A stretch of DNA of 64,000 nt from Thiodiazotropha sp037382205 (lineage in GTDB: Bacteria > Pseudomonadota > Gammaproteobacteria > Chromatiales > Chromatiaceae). The position numbers and the translations under genes were made by a program. The notes under the pieces are model-generated. The model was not told where the DNA came from, made no database searches, and saw nothing but the letters and a program-made list of their open reading frames with translations. Below are positions 34,926 to 44,511 of this stretch, piece by piece. The stretch is taken from NCBI GenBank assembly GCA_037382205.1, contig JARRQD010000022.1:7720-71719 (forward strand). The letters run 5' to 3'. The stretch's first letter is position 1; every line of letters begins with the position of its first letter.

Positions 34926-35322
34926 ACTATCTCTATACTCAATGTTGTGTAGGCCCCTTGAGCGGGCTCTCAAAACGGGCGGATTATAGCACAGGGTCCG
35001 CAACTGAAGTGCGCCATTATCAGTATATTTGCGCATATGGCAAGTGATTCTGCATCATTCTTCCGCAACTTGTTGGTGAAAGGCCGTATTAAACCTCAAC
35101 ATGATGCTGTTTTTATGGCGTTTACCTAAGTTGAACGGTGATTCTGTGGGGTTTTTAACCTGGCGATCATAGCGTTGCCTTTCAGTCGCCATGAGTCTGC
35201 AGGCTGGCACGCTTCGGCCTGACCTTATTATTATATTCAATCTGTTAGGGGCGACTGAATAGATGGGCCACATCAGATCGAGCTATGCACAGCGTCAGCC
35301 CTGGCTAAGAAGCGTTCCTAAA
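34926..35322. other. intergenic region upstream of infA
   Basis: This 397-bp stretch separates infA from the DUF2333 gene, both on the minus strand. It contains a low-quality minus-strand frame (35055-35273) with no family resemblance. The infA promoter should be here. No aat or ate gene is present. Confidence 0.4.
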
Positions 35323-36354
35323 TCAATTACTGCAGCGTTCGCTCTGGAGATGTAAGACGCCATCACCAGTGAGTAGTTGGCGAATAGCCATAAAAGCAAA
35401 AGTACAAGGACCAAGAGCAATACCAAAAATCAAGCCCAGTAAAAAAGCGGCAAAATACCCTCTTCGGTTGACACCAACTTTTCCCGGAGCATTTAATGGC
35501 TCCACCGCCTGTAGGAAGTGAATCAACGCCCAGGTCGATCCCCTCGCTTCATAGAATACATCATCGATCTCAAGCCAAGGGGTCTGCACCCTCATCTGGT
35601 CGTTGGTGGATGTGGATTGGGAGGCTGATGGGTCTCCCGCTAGATCGGTATTGACTCGCTCTTGTCCAACACTGGCGCTGAGACGCTGTGACAGACTGCC
35701 GAGTCTCTTCTCCACCACAGCCAGCCAATCCCTCAGGTTGTCAGCCCTGGCGTAGAATTGCGTGCTTTGATTTTTATCGGCAGAGAGTCCTTTCAGATAG
35801 CGCTCCAGTGCTTTGATGCCCTGAGTATATTCACCTTCGGTGGATGGAAATATCCAAGAGTCATTGCTGTAGTTGAATTGTGGTTCTGCAATCGCCAAGT
35901 CTTTGTTTTCCAAGGATTGGGATTGGGAGCGGCTCATATCGTTTCTCAATGAACGGGCCAGGTCTCTAACTTGGGTCAGTACACCAAATTCCCAATTTGG
36001 CATGTTATCGAGGAATACACTGGGCGGTGTAACATCATTACTCAGATAGCCACCTGGTTTATTCAGCAGGGTTTTGATTGCGGTCAACAGGGTTGTGGTG
36101 GTGTATGAGCCGGTAACAGGCTTCAACTCCATTTCTGCAAGCAGATCCTCACTGTTGCTCCGTACATCAAAGGGGGCAGGCATCATGCTCCAATAGATTC
36201 CGATGAAAAACAGAATAACGATCAATGTGATACTCGCCAATCCACTCGCCCAGAGCAAGCCTTTCTCGCGGAGGTTGCTGGGGTGGTAAAGGGCTAAGAG
36301 TCTATTCAGTGTGGCTGTCGTTTGACGGGTAATTCTGGCGAATATGTCCTTCAC
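35323..36354 (-). CDS. DUF2333 family membrane-anchored protein
   Basis: This 343-residue protein has one N-terminal transmembrane helix (about residues 35-55), a periplasmic body with MMPAPFDVRSN and NKPGGYLSNDVTPPSVFLDNMPNWEFGV typical of DUF2333, and a second hydrophobic segment near residue 310-325. The function is not known. It lies upstream of the cytochrome oxidase genes on the same strand but is not obviously part of that operon. Confidence 0.82.
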   Translation of the reverse strand: MKDIFARITRQTTATLNRLLALYHPSNLREKGLLWASGLASITLIVILFFIGIYWSMMPAPFDVRSNSEDLLAEMELKPVTGSYTTTTLLTAIKTLLNKPGGYLSNDVTPPSVFLDNMPNWEFGVLTQVRDLARSLRNDMSRSQSQSLENKDLAIAEPQFNYSNDSWIFPSTEGEYTQGIKALERYLKGLSADKNQSTQFYARADNLRDWLAVVEKRLGSLSQRLSASVGQERVNTDLAGDPSASQSTSTNDQMRVQTPWLEIDDVFYEARGSTWALIHFLQAVEPLNAPGKVGVNRRGYFAAFLLGLIFGIALGPCTFAFMAIRQLLTGDGVLHLQSERCSN

Positions 36355-36505
36355 TAATTTCCTTCCTTTACAAGAGGATTCTACTGCAGATTAAAGCACT
36401 CGGAGGTTTAGTACAATCCGCAGGAACCAAGCTGACTGATTTACTGGCATATTACTCCTTATATGGTCTCTCAGCATTGGAATTTCGAGCTCAGCTCATG
36501 GCGCC

Positions 36506-37408
36506 TCAGATCATTCTGACGTAGTGATCCGTCAGTAGCAGGGTAAACAGCAGGCTCAAATAGAGGATCGAGTAGCCAAAGGTTTTCATTGCATGGTTAC
36601 GTCCTGGACTCTGCAGCAGTTTGATGGCGTGATAGATAAAACCGAGACCAAGCGCAATAGCGCCACACAGATAGAGATATCCGCTCATATCAACCACAAA
36701 GGGTAGCAGGGTGACCGCCAGCAACATGATGCTATAGATCAGAATCTGTTGCTTAGTAAAGTCGATACCATGGGTTACCGGCAACATGGGGATCTCCGCC
36801 TTGGCATAGTCGTCTCGGCGGTGGATGGCCAGTGGCCAGAAGTGGGGTGGAGTCCAGACGAAAATGATCAACATCAACAAAAACGCCTCGATGGTCACTT
36901 CACCGGTGATCGCGGCCCAACCCAGGAGAGGTGGTGCGGCGCCGGCCAAGCCACCCCAGACAATGTTTTGCGGTGTGTTGCGTTTCAGATAGCGGGTATA
37001 GATCAGTGCATAGCCGATCAGTGCAAAAAATGTCAGCAGGGCAGTCAGTGGATTGACTAGAAAATAGAGCATTGAGATCGAAACCATGCCCAGTAGCAAG
37101 GCAAAACTACCCGCATGTTGGCTGTCCATATGGCCACTGGGAATCGGCCGACGCTGGGTGCGATCCATCATTTTATCGATTCGTTGATCAACAATATGGT
37201 TGATCACAGCCCCACAGGCAGCAGCCAGTGAGATTCCCAGCAGACCGAACAGCATCGGCTGCCAGGGTACGACTCCCTGGGTAGAGAGTAACATGCCGAC
37301 CAATGCGGTGAAGGCGATCAATAACACCACCTTGGGTTTGGTCAGTTCATAGTAGTGTTGCCAGGCATAACTTACAGATTGTCGTGCTGTGAGATCACTG
37401 GTGGCCAT
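36506..37408 (-). CDS. cyoE: protohaem IX farnesyltransferase (haem O synthase)
   Basis: This 300-residue UbiA-superfamily enzyme with about eight helices converts haem B and farnesyl diphosphate to haem O, the precursor of haem A for the aa3 oxidase. The motif NHIVDQRIDKMMDRTQRRPIP is diagnostic, and YTRYLKRNTPQNIVWGG follows. An AGGAGGT ribosome site lies 5 bases before the ATG. It overlaps the upstream gene by 14 bases and is the last gene of the oxidase operon. It is also called ctaB. Confidence 0.95.
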   Translation of the reverse strand: MATSDLTARQSVSYAWQHYYELTKPKVVLLIAFTALVGMLLSTQGVVPWQPMLFGLLGISLAAACGAVINHIVDQRIDKMMDRTQRRPIPSGHMDSQHAGSFALLLGMVSISMLYFLVNPLTALLTFFALIGYALIYTRYLKRNTPQNIVWGGLAGAAPPLLGWAAITGEVTIEAFLLMLIIFVWTPPHFWPLAIHRRDDYAKAEIPMLPVTHGIDFTKQQILIYSIMLLAVTLLPFVVDMSGYLYLCGAIALGLGFIYHAIKLLQSPGRNHAMKTFGYSILYLSLLFTLLLTDHYVRMI

Positions 37409-38039
37409 ATTGACCTCCTTTGGACCAGGTTTGTGAGGCCTTGAGCAGGCGTTCGAGATCTTTAAGAATCTGTTTGGATGTGACCTGATGGGTGTCGTAT
37501 CGCATCATCAAGTCACCTCTGGGATCGATCATGAAGATTGCGACACTGTCTTCGAATTCAGCCGCTGGAAAGAGGCGCTTAACGGTACTCTGTTGGCCGG
37601 CGTCGGCAATCAGTAAATGGGTGCCTTCAAGTCCATTCAGGGAGGGTATTTCAACCTCTCCTTCAACATCGGGTTGAAGGATCAGTGCGCGGGCTATTCG
37701 ATGCCTGTTGGTCGCGGTGGCTTTGCGAATCTGGCGGACTTTGATGAGTGTTTCCAGGCAGGCTGCATCACAACTTCGTTCGCTCATTACGACGAGAGTC
37801 CACATGCCTTCAATCGCCTGCCAATCAAAATTCAATTGGTCTTCCGTTTTTAGGGCTAATGACTCCACGGGTCTTGGAGGATCAATTAATACCCCATGGT
37901 GTGTTCTGCCTGATGGGAGCCATTGTGGGTTGAGAAAAAATAACCAAGCAGCGATCAACGGCAACGCGGTAATGGCAATCAGAATCCACAACGAGGTCAG
38001 ATTGTTTGAAGCCGGAGGTTGTTGGGCCAGACTGTTCAT
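37395..38039 (-). CDS. cytochrome oxidase operon membrane-anchored protein
   Basis: From ATG 38039, which overlaps the SURF1 stop as ATGA, the protein has 214 residues. One transmembrane helix (about 17-37) is followed by a periplasmic domain with a thioredoxin/SCO-like order: MWTLVVMSERSCDAACLETL holds a CxxxC, and ALILQPDVEG and IFMIDPRGDLMMRYD follow as in SCO1-like copper chaperones. The copper-binding His is not obvious. Such proteins are regular members of proteobacterial cox operons, and a role in copper or thiol handling during oxidase assembly is likely (inference). Confidence 0.8.
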   Translation of the reverse strand: MNSLAQQPPASNNLTSLWILIAITALPLIAAWLFFLNPQWLPSGRTHHGVLIDPPRPVESLALKTEDQLNFDWQAIEGMWTLVVMSERSCDAACLETLIKVRQIRKATATNRHRIARALILQPDVEGEVEIPSLNGLEGTHLLIADAGQQSTVKRLFPAAEFEDSVAIFMIDPRGDLMMRYDTHQVTSKQILKDLERLLKASQTWSKGGQYGHQ

Positions 38040-38767
38040 GGAGAATCGTTTCCCATCTTTTGAAAAGAGAGACGCAGCCAGACAAGCAGTGCGATGATGG
38101 CAAATGCGAACCACTGAATCGCATAGCCAATATGCATCAGATCACTGACTTTGGGCGTGGGCCATTGACGGATCAAAGCCAGATCATCTTCTGATGACTG
38201 CAAAACCAGAAATGGTAAAATCTCCAGGCCGGACCATTGGCGATATCGATCCAGAGTCAGGTAGGGCCAGTGTGGAATTAAACCCCGGTTGTCGTCGGAT
38301 GGGGTTAACTCAATGGCCGGGGCTTGGGGAATTCTGATCTCTCCGGCTATGGTCAATGGTTCTGCCCCCATTTTCAGTACCGAACTGTCCGTTGAAGGGG
38401 CTGCCTTGAGCCACCCCCGGTTGACTAATACCACACCGTCGTTGTTAGAAAGACGTAATGGCGTCACCACATGAAATCCGGTTTTTCCCAGATATTTTCG
38501 ATTCGCAATCAAGATCGTCTTCTCCGCAATAAATCGGCCTTGCAGTAGTACATTTCGATATCGAAGTTGATCCACTTCAATAGGTGTAGAATTGGTCAAT
38601 GTAATAGGGGGCAGATTACGGCGCATCTCCAAGGAAGCCGCCTGGGTGCGTTTTTGTTCGGCACGATCCAGTTGCCAGAATCCGAGCATGCAAAGTAGTG
38701 GGATAACGATTACCATAACAACTGTAGGGATTGTTTGAGCGCGAAATTGTCGGGTACTACCTGTCAT
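38036..38767 (-). CDS. SURF1-family oxidase assembly protein
   Basis: This 243-residue protein (from ATG 38767) has transmembrane helices at both ends. The loop carries LGFWQLDRAEQKR, VNRGWLKAAP and IQWFAFAIIALLVWL, all typical of SURF1, which helps insert haem A into subunit I. The frame continues ten codons upstream to a TTG without a ribosome site. It overlaps the next gene by 4 bases. Confidence 0.88.
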   Translation of the reverse strand: MTGSTRQFRAQTIPTVVMVIVIPLLCMLGFWQLDRAEQKRTQAASLEMRRNLPPITLTNSTPIEVDQLRYRNVLLQGRFIAEKTILIANRKYLGKTGFHVVTPLRLSNNDGVVLVNRGWLKAAPSTDSSVLKMGAEPLTIAGEIRIPQAPAIELTPSDDNRGLIPHWPYLTLDRYRQWSGLEILPFLVLQSSEDDLALIRQWPTPKVSDLMHIGYAIQWFAFAIIALLVWLRLSFQKMGNDSP

Positions 38768-38848
38768 AACAACTATATTTGGATCATCCTTACACAAAAT
38801 AATACTGAAAATCGGAATTTCATTGGTACCTCAGAAAAGGGTGTTAAC

Positions 38849-39070
38849 GTGGACATAATCTATAAATTACCTGTTCTTCTAGTGCTGTTGTTCATACTGA
38901 TCTCCCTTTTTCAAGGGATGTACTACATGGCGAAGAATGATGGCAAAAACAGTAGCACCCGTGTGGTACGCGCCTTGACCGTTCGAGTGGCACTCTCATT
39001 GCTGCTGTTTGTCATTCTGATGGCCGGCTACTTTTTCGGCCTGCTCACTCCGCATGGCTTGACGCCTTAG
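38849..39070 (+). CDS. DUF2909 twin-transmembrane protein
   Basis: This 73-residue protein starts at GTG 38849 with AAAAGG in front. It has two hydrophobic helices separated by the loop MAKNDGKNSSTRVVRALTVRV, the pattern of DUF2909. It is encoded against the oxidase operon, between ctaE and SURF1. The family regularly accompanies cytochrome c oxidase genes, but its function is unknown. The open frame runs upstream to 38735 without family resemblance. Confidence 0.8.
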   Translation: MDIIYKLPVLLVLLFILISLFQGMYYMAKNDGKNSSTRVVRALTVRVALSLLLFVILMAGYFFGLLTPHGLTP

Positions 39071-39102
39071 AGTCATCTTGGTTAATGGCATGGTTTAGTG
39101 CC

Positions 39103-39975
39103 TCACAACCAATAGACGAAGACAAACAGACCAAGCCAAACCACATCCACAAAGTGCCAGTACCAGGCCACAGCCTCAAACGCAAAGTGGTTATGCGAGC
39201 TGAAGTGGCTTTTCATGCTTCGGCCAAGTATCGCCATCAGCATCACGGCGCCCATGGTGACATGAAAACCATGAAATCCGGTTAGCATATAAAAGGTCGA
39301 ACCATAGGCACCTGATTCAAGCGTCAGATTTAGCTCATGATAGGCGTGACCATATTCATAAGCCTGAAGGATGACAAATAAAACGCCCAGGGTGATGGTC
39401 GCGATCAGTCCGTTGACCAACTGTTTCTGATTGTCGAGTTTTAAGCCCCAATGGGCCCAAGTGATGGTCGCGCCGCTGCTCAGTAGTATCAGTGTATTGA
39501 TCGCTGGAATCCCCCAGGCGCTCATCGGTTTGAAATCGCCACCCAGCTCTCCCGGCCCATGGGATGGCCATGCATTTTCAAAACCCTGATAGAGGATTTC
39601 ATTGGTGACCCCAAGATATCCATTGCCACCCAGCCAGGGCAGGGCAATCGTCCGTATATAGAAGAGAGCGCCAAAAAAACTTAGGAAGAAGAACACTTCC
39701 GAGGCGATGAACCAGAACATGCCCATCCGAAAAGAGCTATCGACCTGGCGATTATAACAATCGCTTAAATTCTCCTTGATGACATCACGAAACCAACTGT
39801 AGAGCAGGTAGAAGAACATCAGCAGCCCAGCGCTCACCACAAAACCGCCGAGGGAAAACCCATTCATCGCCAGGGCACCACCGAACAGAGTAGTCAACAG
39901 TGAAAGCATGCCGATGATTGGCCAGGGACTTGGGTCGGGTATGAAGTAATTCCCACTAGGCTCCTTTACTGACAT
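39103..39975 (-). CDS. ctaE: cytochrome c oxidase subunit III
   Basis: This 290-residue subunit has seven hydrophobic helices. Signature segments include MGMFWFIASEVFFFLSFFGALFY and the C-terminal FHGFHVTMGAVML and WYWHFVDVVWLGLFVFVYWL. It binds lipids and stabilises the proton-pumping core. GGGGAGAG precedes the ATG. It lies downstream of the Cox11 gene. Confidence 0.95.
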   Translation of the reverse strand: MSVKEPSGNYFIPDPSPWPIIGMLSLLTTLFGGALAMNGFSLGGFVVSAGLLMFFYLLYSWFRDVIKENLSDCYNRQVDSSFRMGMFWFIASEVFFFLSFFGALFYIRTIALPWLGGNGYLGVTNEILYQGFENAWPSHGPGELGGDFKPMSAWGIPAINTLILLSSGATITWAHWGLKLDNQKQLVNGLIATITLGVLFVILQAYEYGHAYHELNLTLESGAYGSTFYMLTGFHGFHVTMGAVMLMAILGRSMKSHFSSHNHFAFEAVAWYWHFVDVVWLGLFVFVYWL

Positions 39976-40022
39976 AGCAATTCTCTCCCCGATATGGTTT
40001 TGGTAACAGTGGTTTTCATCGG

Positions 40023-40637
40023 TTATCTGATTTCAGTGGTTTTCTGCATGGCAATTTGTGGCAGCAGCTTCGACAGATCAGTTTTGCTATTTGAGGCCTT
40101 TAAACGCATGAAGCTGTAGGACAAGGTCAGTGATTGAATCGCTTCCGGCAGCTCAGTGGAGACCATGAAGCGTAATGGCATGTCTCTCTGTTGATTACCC
40201 GCCAGAGTCTGTTTGTTGAAACAGAAACACTCCAATTTGCTGAAATAGGGGGTTGCCTGCCAGGGGGCGATACTGGGGATAGCCTGCCCAGTCGCTACAT
40301 CACCACTGCGGTTATGGGCGACAAAGTTAACTTCATAAGTTTTTCCCGGATGCACCTTCAAACTGCGGGTTACCGCCTGAAAATCCCAGGGAAGATTCGG
40401 ATTCACCGTGGCATCGAATTTCACCGTTACCCATCTTTTGCTATCAATCTGTTTTATCGTTTGATGGTCGGCTTGATTGATTTTTCTTTGTGATAGAGAT
40501 TGGGTGCCTGTGATTTCGCAAAACAGGTTATAGAGTGGCACCAGAGCAAAGCCAAAACCAAACATGCCTACCACCAGACTGCTCAATAGTAAAGTAGTGC
40601 GACGGTTTTTATTGTCTCTGGTGGTTGCATTGCTCAT
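40023..40637 (-). CDS. ctaG: cytochrome c oxidase assembly protein CtaG/Cox11
   Basis: Starting at ATG 40637, which overlaps the upstream small gene by 4 bases, the protein has 204 residues. One N-terminal helix is followed by a periplasmic Ig-like domain with the copper-binding pair in LECFCFNKQTL (CxC). YNLFCEITG and VHPGKTYEVNFVAHNRSGDVATGQAIPSIAP are diagnostic. It delivers copper to the Cu-B site of subunit I. Confidence 0.94.
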   Translation of the reverse strand: MSNATTRDNKNRRTTLLLSSLVVGMFGFGFALVPLYNLFCEITGTQSLSQRKINQADHQTIKQIDSKRWVTVKFDATVNPNLPWDFQAVTRSLKVHPGKTYEVNFVAHNRSGDVATGQAIPSIAPWQATPYFSKLECFCFNKQTLAGNQQRDMPLRFMVSTELPEAIQSLTLSYSFMRLKASNSKTDLSKLLPQIAMQKTTEIR

Positions 40638-40786
40638 GGCATTTCCTGAGTACCTACGATTCGAAACAGACCCGTCCAAAATGGAAACGAGGTGACTAGA
40701 AAGAAAATCGCCATGCCTCCGAGTACCCAGGCGAGGCGGACGTTTCTATTTCTCAGTTCCGCTGTTTGATGTCTCGGTATTCTCAT
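40634..40786 (-). CDS. small cytochrome oxidase operon membrane protein
   Basis: This 50-residue protein starts at ATG 40786 with GCCAGGAGGAGA in front, a very strong ribosome site. A basic N-terminus (MRIPRHQTAELRNRN) is followed by one transmembrane helix. Small proteins of this kind sit between coxA and cox11 in many proteobacteria and are thought to help assembly. It overlaps ctaG by 4 bases. Confidence 0.75.
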   Translation of the reverse strand: MRIPRHQTAELRNRNVRLAWVLGGMAIFFLVTSFPFWTGLFRIVGTQEMP

Positions 40787-40803
40787 CTCTCCTCCTGGCG
40801 TCT

Positions 40804-41574
40804 CTATTTGATTTGTGGAGCCACGGTCCAAGTGTGAAAAGCAGGTGGTGAGTCCAGTTCCCATTCAAGGCCTTTGGCGCCTTCCCAGGCTCTACTTTCG
40901 GCCTTTTTTCCACCACGAATGGTTTTAATAACAATATAGAGCAACAACAGATGGCTGAGGCCGAAAATCATTGCGCCGATACTTGAGACGACATTGAACT
41001 CGGTAAACATCATGTTGTAGTCAACGATCCTTCGCGGCATGCCCGCCAGGCCGAGAAAGTGCTGTGGGAAAAAGGTGATGTTGAAACCGATGACATTGGT
41101 CCAGAAAAAGATTTTGCCCAAGGTTTCGTCATACATATGTCCTGTCCACTTGGGGAGCCAGTAGAAAATACCGGCAAACAGCCCGAACACAGCGCCAGGC
41201 ATCAAGACATAATGGAAATGAGCGACCACAAACATACTGTCGTGATACTGCATATCGGCGGGAACAACCGCTAGCATCACGCCACTCAGACCACCAAAGG
41301 TGAACATCAGCACGATTGCCACAGCAAATAACATTGGAGTCTCAAATGTCATCGCACCGCGCCACATGGTGGCAATGAAGTTGAAAATCATCAGACCCAC
41401 CGGAATGGAGATCAGTATGGTGCCGATCATGAAGTAGGTTACCGCACCCAAAGACATGCCAATAGTATATTGATGGTGCGCCCACACCACCATGCCAATG
41501 GTGGCTACCGTCAACATCGCGCCGACCATCGACTTATAACCAAACAGGGGTTTGCGGGAGAACGCAGGAATCAC
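40804..41574 (-). pseudogene. ctaD: cytochrome c oxidase subunit I, C-terminal part (frameshifted ctaD)
   Basis: This 256-residue frame begins in the middle of subunit I (VIPAFSRKPLFGYKSMV) and contains helices VII-XII. The Cu-B histidine pair is in VWAHHQYTIGM, the haem ligands in HFHYVLMPGAVFG and the conserved proton-path residues around it. It is the continuation of the frame at 41571-42389. By comparison with the usual HPEVYILILPAFGVLAH, about 10 bases are missing near 41594, so the two halves are out of frame. Either the gene is broken or the assembly has an error. Confidence 0.88.
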
Positions 41575-42389
41575 GTGGGCGAGGACACCAAACGCAAGAT
41601 GTAGACTTCAGGGTGGCCAAAGAACCAGAACAGGTGTTGAAACAGTACTGGGTCACCACCACCGGCCGCATCAAAAAAGCTGGTGCCGAAGTGTCGGTCG
41701 AACAGCAGCATGGTGACACCACCTGCCAGTACCGGTACAACCAGAATCAGCAGGAAGGCTGTGACCAGCCAGGTCCAGCAGAACATCGGCATCTTCATCA
41801 ATGTCATACCCGGTGCGCGCATGTTCAGTAGGGTGACTATGATGTTGATCGAGGCCAATACAGAGGAGATACCCAACAGGTGGATGGCGAAGATCAGGAA
41901 ATCCATCGACATGCCAACCTGAATCGAAAGCGGTGGATAGAGGGTCCATCCAGTATTGATCTGTGTGCCACCGCCCGGAAAGAAGGGCACCACGAAAGAG
42001 AGAATCAACATGGTTGCCGCGGCGGGCAGAATCCAGAAACTGAGATTGTTCATCCTTGGCAGGGCCATATCTGGCGCACCGATCATCATTGGAATCATCC
42101 AGTTTGCCAGTCCTGCAGCCGCTGGCATTACAGCGCCGAATATCATGATCAAGGCGTGGTTAGTGACCAGATTGTTGTAGAGATCCGGATCGAGCAACTG
42201 GATGCCGGGTTGGAACAACTCCAGACGGATCAACATGGCACTGGCGCCGCCTAGAAACAGCATCGTCAGAGCAAACAGCAGGTAGAGGGTGCCTATGTCC
42301 TTATGGTTGGTGCTGAACAGCCAACGCCGCCAACCTGTCGGCCTTTCGTGATGATGCGCTTCATCATGGTCAAAGGTGGTTGTAGTCAT
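41571..42389 (-). pseudogene. ctaD: cytochrome c oxidase subunit I, N-terminal part (frameshifted ctaD)
   Basis: This 272-residue frame covers helices I-VI of the aa3-type oxidase: NHKDIGTLYL, VTNHALIMIFGAVMPA with the low-spin haem His, and LFWFFGHPEVYIL with the Cu-B His and cross-linked Tyr. After HPEVYIL it runs into RLVSSPT and a stop. The rest of the protein continues in another frame at 40804-41574. Everything else looks conserved, with no other visible damage. It follows ctaC in the operon. Confidence 0.88.
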
Positions 42390-42403
42390 GTTGAAACTCT
42401 CCT

Positions 42404-43558
42404 CTATCTCGCCTGCTTCACATCGGAAGGTTGCACCACATCGCCGGTATTGTTGTCCCAGGCATTTCGCTCATAAGTCACGATTGCTGCAATTTCCAAA
42501 TCGTTGAGTGATCCCCAAGGTTGCATTGCGGTACCCTGTTTTCCATTAATGACAATCTCCAGATGGGCCTCGATTGGCCCGGTGGCGACTGGTGAAGCGT
42601 TTAGAGCCGGGAATGCGGGGGGCAGACCAAGCCCGGTAACCTGATGGCAAGCAGCACATTTCGTTTCATATAAGGTTTTGCCCTTAGCCAGCAACTCGTC
42701 CTTGCCCCAGCTCTTGTCGGCACTGGCTTCAGCGGCAGCGGCGACCTTGATCGCTTGTTGGTCATCAACCCAGGCAGCAAACTGATGTGGTGAGACAGAT
42801 TCAACCACGATGGGCATGCGGGAGTGCCAGGTGCCACAAAGCTCGGCACATTGGCCGCGGAATATACCCTCACGGTTGAGTTCTGCCCAGGTTTCAGTGA
42901 CATAACCGGGGATGGCGTCCTTCTTTACTGCCAATTCAGGTACCCAAAAAGCATGCAGAACATCAGCCGAGGTATGTAAAAAGCGTATTCTCTGTCCAGT
43001 GGGTAACACCAGTCGGTTATCCACCTCTCTCAGGTAGAGATCTCCCGAATCTTTTTCCGGCACATAACGGCTTTCCACCTTGATGCCATGATCCAGATAG
43101 TCGAACTCCCACCACCATTGGTGGCCGGTGACTTTAACATCCAGAATGTTCTCCTCTTTGGGTACTTCCCAGACTTTTTTCAATACCGCATCCGCTTTGC
43201 CGGCAATCGTCAGATCCACACCCAGCACCATCACAGGCACCACCACCCAGGACCAGTTGCCAAACCAGGAGTTGTGAAAATTCTGATCAGCCTGATATCC
43301 GCGGCTTTTGCGATGGTGATAGAGGGAGTAGAAGACGAAGCCGAAGACAATCACCAACAGTATGGTTGTGATCTGCATCGTCAACATATGGATGTCATAG
43401 ATCTCCTGTGCGATATCCGCAGCCGGAGGCGGGAAGTTGAGGCCATACTCCGCTTTGCATTTGTCGGCAACTACCAACCCAGCAGCTGCAATACCAGTGA
43501 GTAAGGTGAATTTAAGCTTGAAGGATGGATGATTGGTCAGTTGAGCTTTTACCGACAT
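42404..43558 (-). CDS. ctaC: cytochrome c oxidase subunit II with cytochrome c domain
   Basis: This 384-residue subunit has two transmembrane helices, then a cupredoxin domain with the Cu-A ligands in QCAELCGTWHSRM (CxxxCxxxH) and the aromatic electron entry GHQWWWEFDY. A C-terminal class I cytochrome c domain has CAACH near residue 299 and the distal Met in GTAMQPWG. This is the caa3-like layout that receives electrons from soluble cytochrome c or directly. It overlaps the DUF2244 gene by 10 bases. Confidence 0.95.
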   Translation of the reverse strand: MSVKAQLTNHPSFKLKFTLLTGIAAAGLVVADKCKAEYGLNFPPPAADIAQEIYDIHMLTMQITTILLVIVFGFVFYSLYHHRKSRGYQADQNFHNSWFGNWSWVVVPVMVLGVDLTIAGKADAVLKKVWEVPKEENILDVKVTGHQWWWEFDYLDHGIKVESRYVPEKDSGDLYLREVDNRLVLPTGQRIRFLHTSADVLHAFWVPELAVKKDAIPGYVTETWAELNREGIFRGQCAELCGTWHSRMPIVVESVSPHQFAAWVDDQQAIKVAAAAEASADKSWGKDELLAKGKTLYETKCAACHQVTGLGLPPAFPALNASPVATGPIEAHLEIVINGKQGTAMQPWGSLNDLEIAAIVTYERNAWDNNTGDVVQPSDVKQAR

Positions 43559-43974
43559 GGGATGGTTATCCTGTCGTTTAAAATTTTTTTACCGATCAGT
43601 AGACGGCTTGGATACCAGCCTCGGGGGTCACGGTTTCTGATGATTCTCAACCAGGCTTTGTGAAAACATTTTTCCGATTTGATTTGGCCGTTATTGATGA
43701 TACGGACGTGGTCACTCTCTATTTTGATGATCTGTTGGCAGTATGCGCAGCAGTTTTGACAATAAATGGCTCCACCGATCAGCAGGATTTCCAGGCCGGC
43801 AAAAGGCATAACCAACCAAGCACCAATCGAGACGAAATAGACAGCAACCGCTGAGCAGCAAAAGGCAAAGAAGAGGAACAACCACTTGGACTGTTGCCAA
43901 GTCAGGTTTCGATTTGGATTTATGATGAGAACTGCTTCATCAGAATCACTGTTTTGACTATCCCTTAGGATCAT
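43549..43974 (-). CDS. DUF2244 family membrane protein
   Basis: This 141-residue protein has two transmembrane helices (about 33-52 and 57-75) after NPNRNLTWQQSKW, the usual DUF2244 opening. An extra Cys cluster, YCQNCCAYCQQ, lies just after helix two. The C-terminus ends soon after PSRLLIGKK, earlier than the family average, where an IGxHGxxxEIGxFL segment is expected; it may be truncated. It is the first gene of the oxidase operon, overlapping ctaC. Its function is unknown. Confidence 0.75.
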   Translation of the reverse strand: MILRDSQNSDSDEAVLIINPNRNLTWQQSKWLFLFFAFCCSAVAVYFVSIGAWLVMPFAGLEILLIGGAIYCQNCCAYCQQIIKIESDHVRIINNGQIKSEKCFHKAWLRIIRNRDPRGWYPSRLLIGKKILNDRITIPCR

Positions 43975-44511
43975 CTGCTATTCCGCACATCAGTGACGGC
44001 CGGATTCTGCTAGGCGTCGTTTTTAATAAGCCCCGGTTAAAGAATAAGTCAAAAACCAACTAAAACGCAATAACAAAGTTAATTTGTCGAGTATTAATAA
44101 GGCATTGATTAATAATTAGAATAACTGAATATACTGCTAATGCTGCGGGGGGCTGCCAGAATGAGGCTAAGTCGTCAGGGCCGCTCAGCTCTGGGTAGGT
44201 TTATTGAGTTTTGTGTAACACACTGTAGTTCATGTCTTTTCCAGTTATAAACCCCACTTTTATCGTGAATCCTGTTGAATTCCCACCCAATCACAATGGT
44301 GATTCGAATGTTTATTATAATTGGTAAGTGGCGTCATGAATTTTGATTTCTTCCTACAATTGCTTGCGAAGTAATAAATGTAGATAGAGATGATCAGGCA
44401 ATCGAGTGTGGCCTGTTGAGTACGTCTAGTAATGATGGAATCGAGGTTCCAGCCGCTATTTGCACGCAAATCTTGTGGGTTTGTCGACCAGAAGTAGAAG
44501 AGAGAGTGCTC
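43975..44511. other. intergenic region between DUF2244 and P-type ATPase genes
   Basis: This 537-bp AT-rich stretch between divergent genes is the likely site of the oxidase operon promoter. No ORF, RNA gene or clear operator was recognised. Confidence 0.4.

Noticed and set aside
35055..35273. 72-residue minus-strand frame between infA and DUF2333
   Set aside because: There is no ribosome site, membrane segment or recognisable motif; composition looks random.
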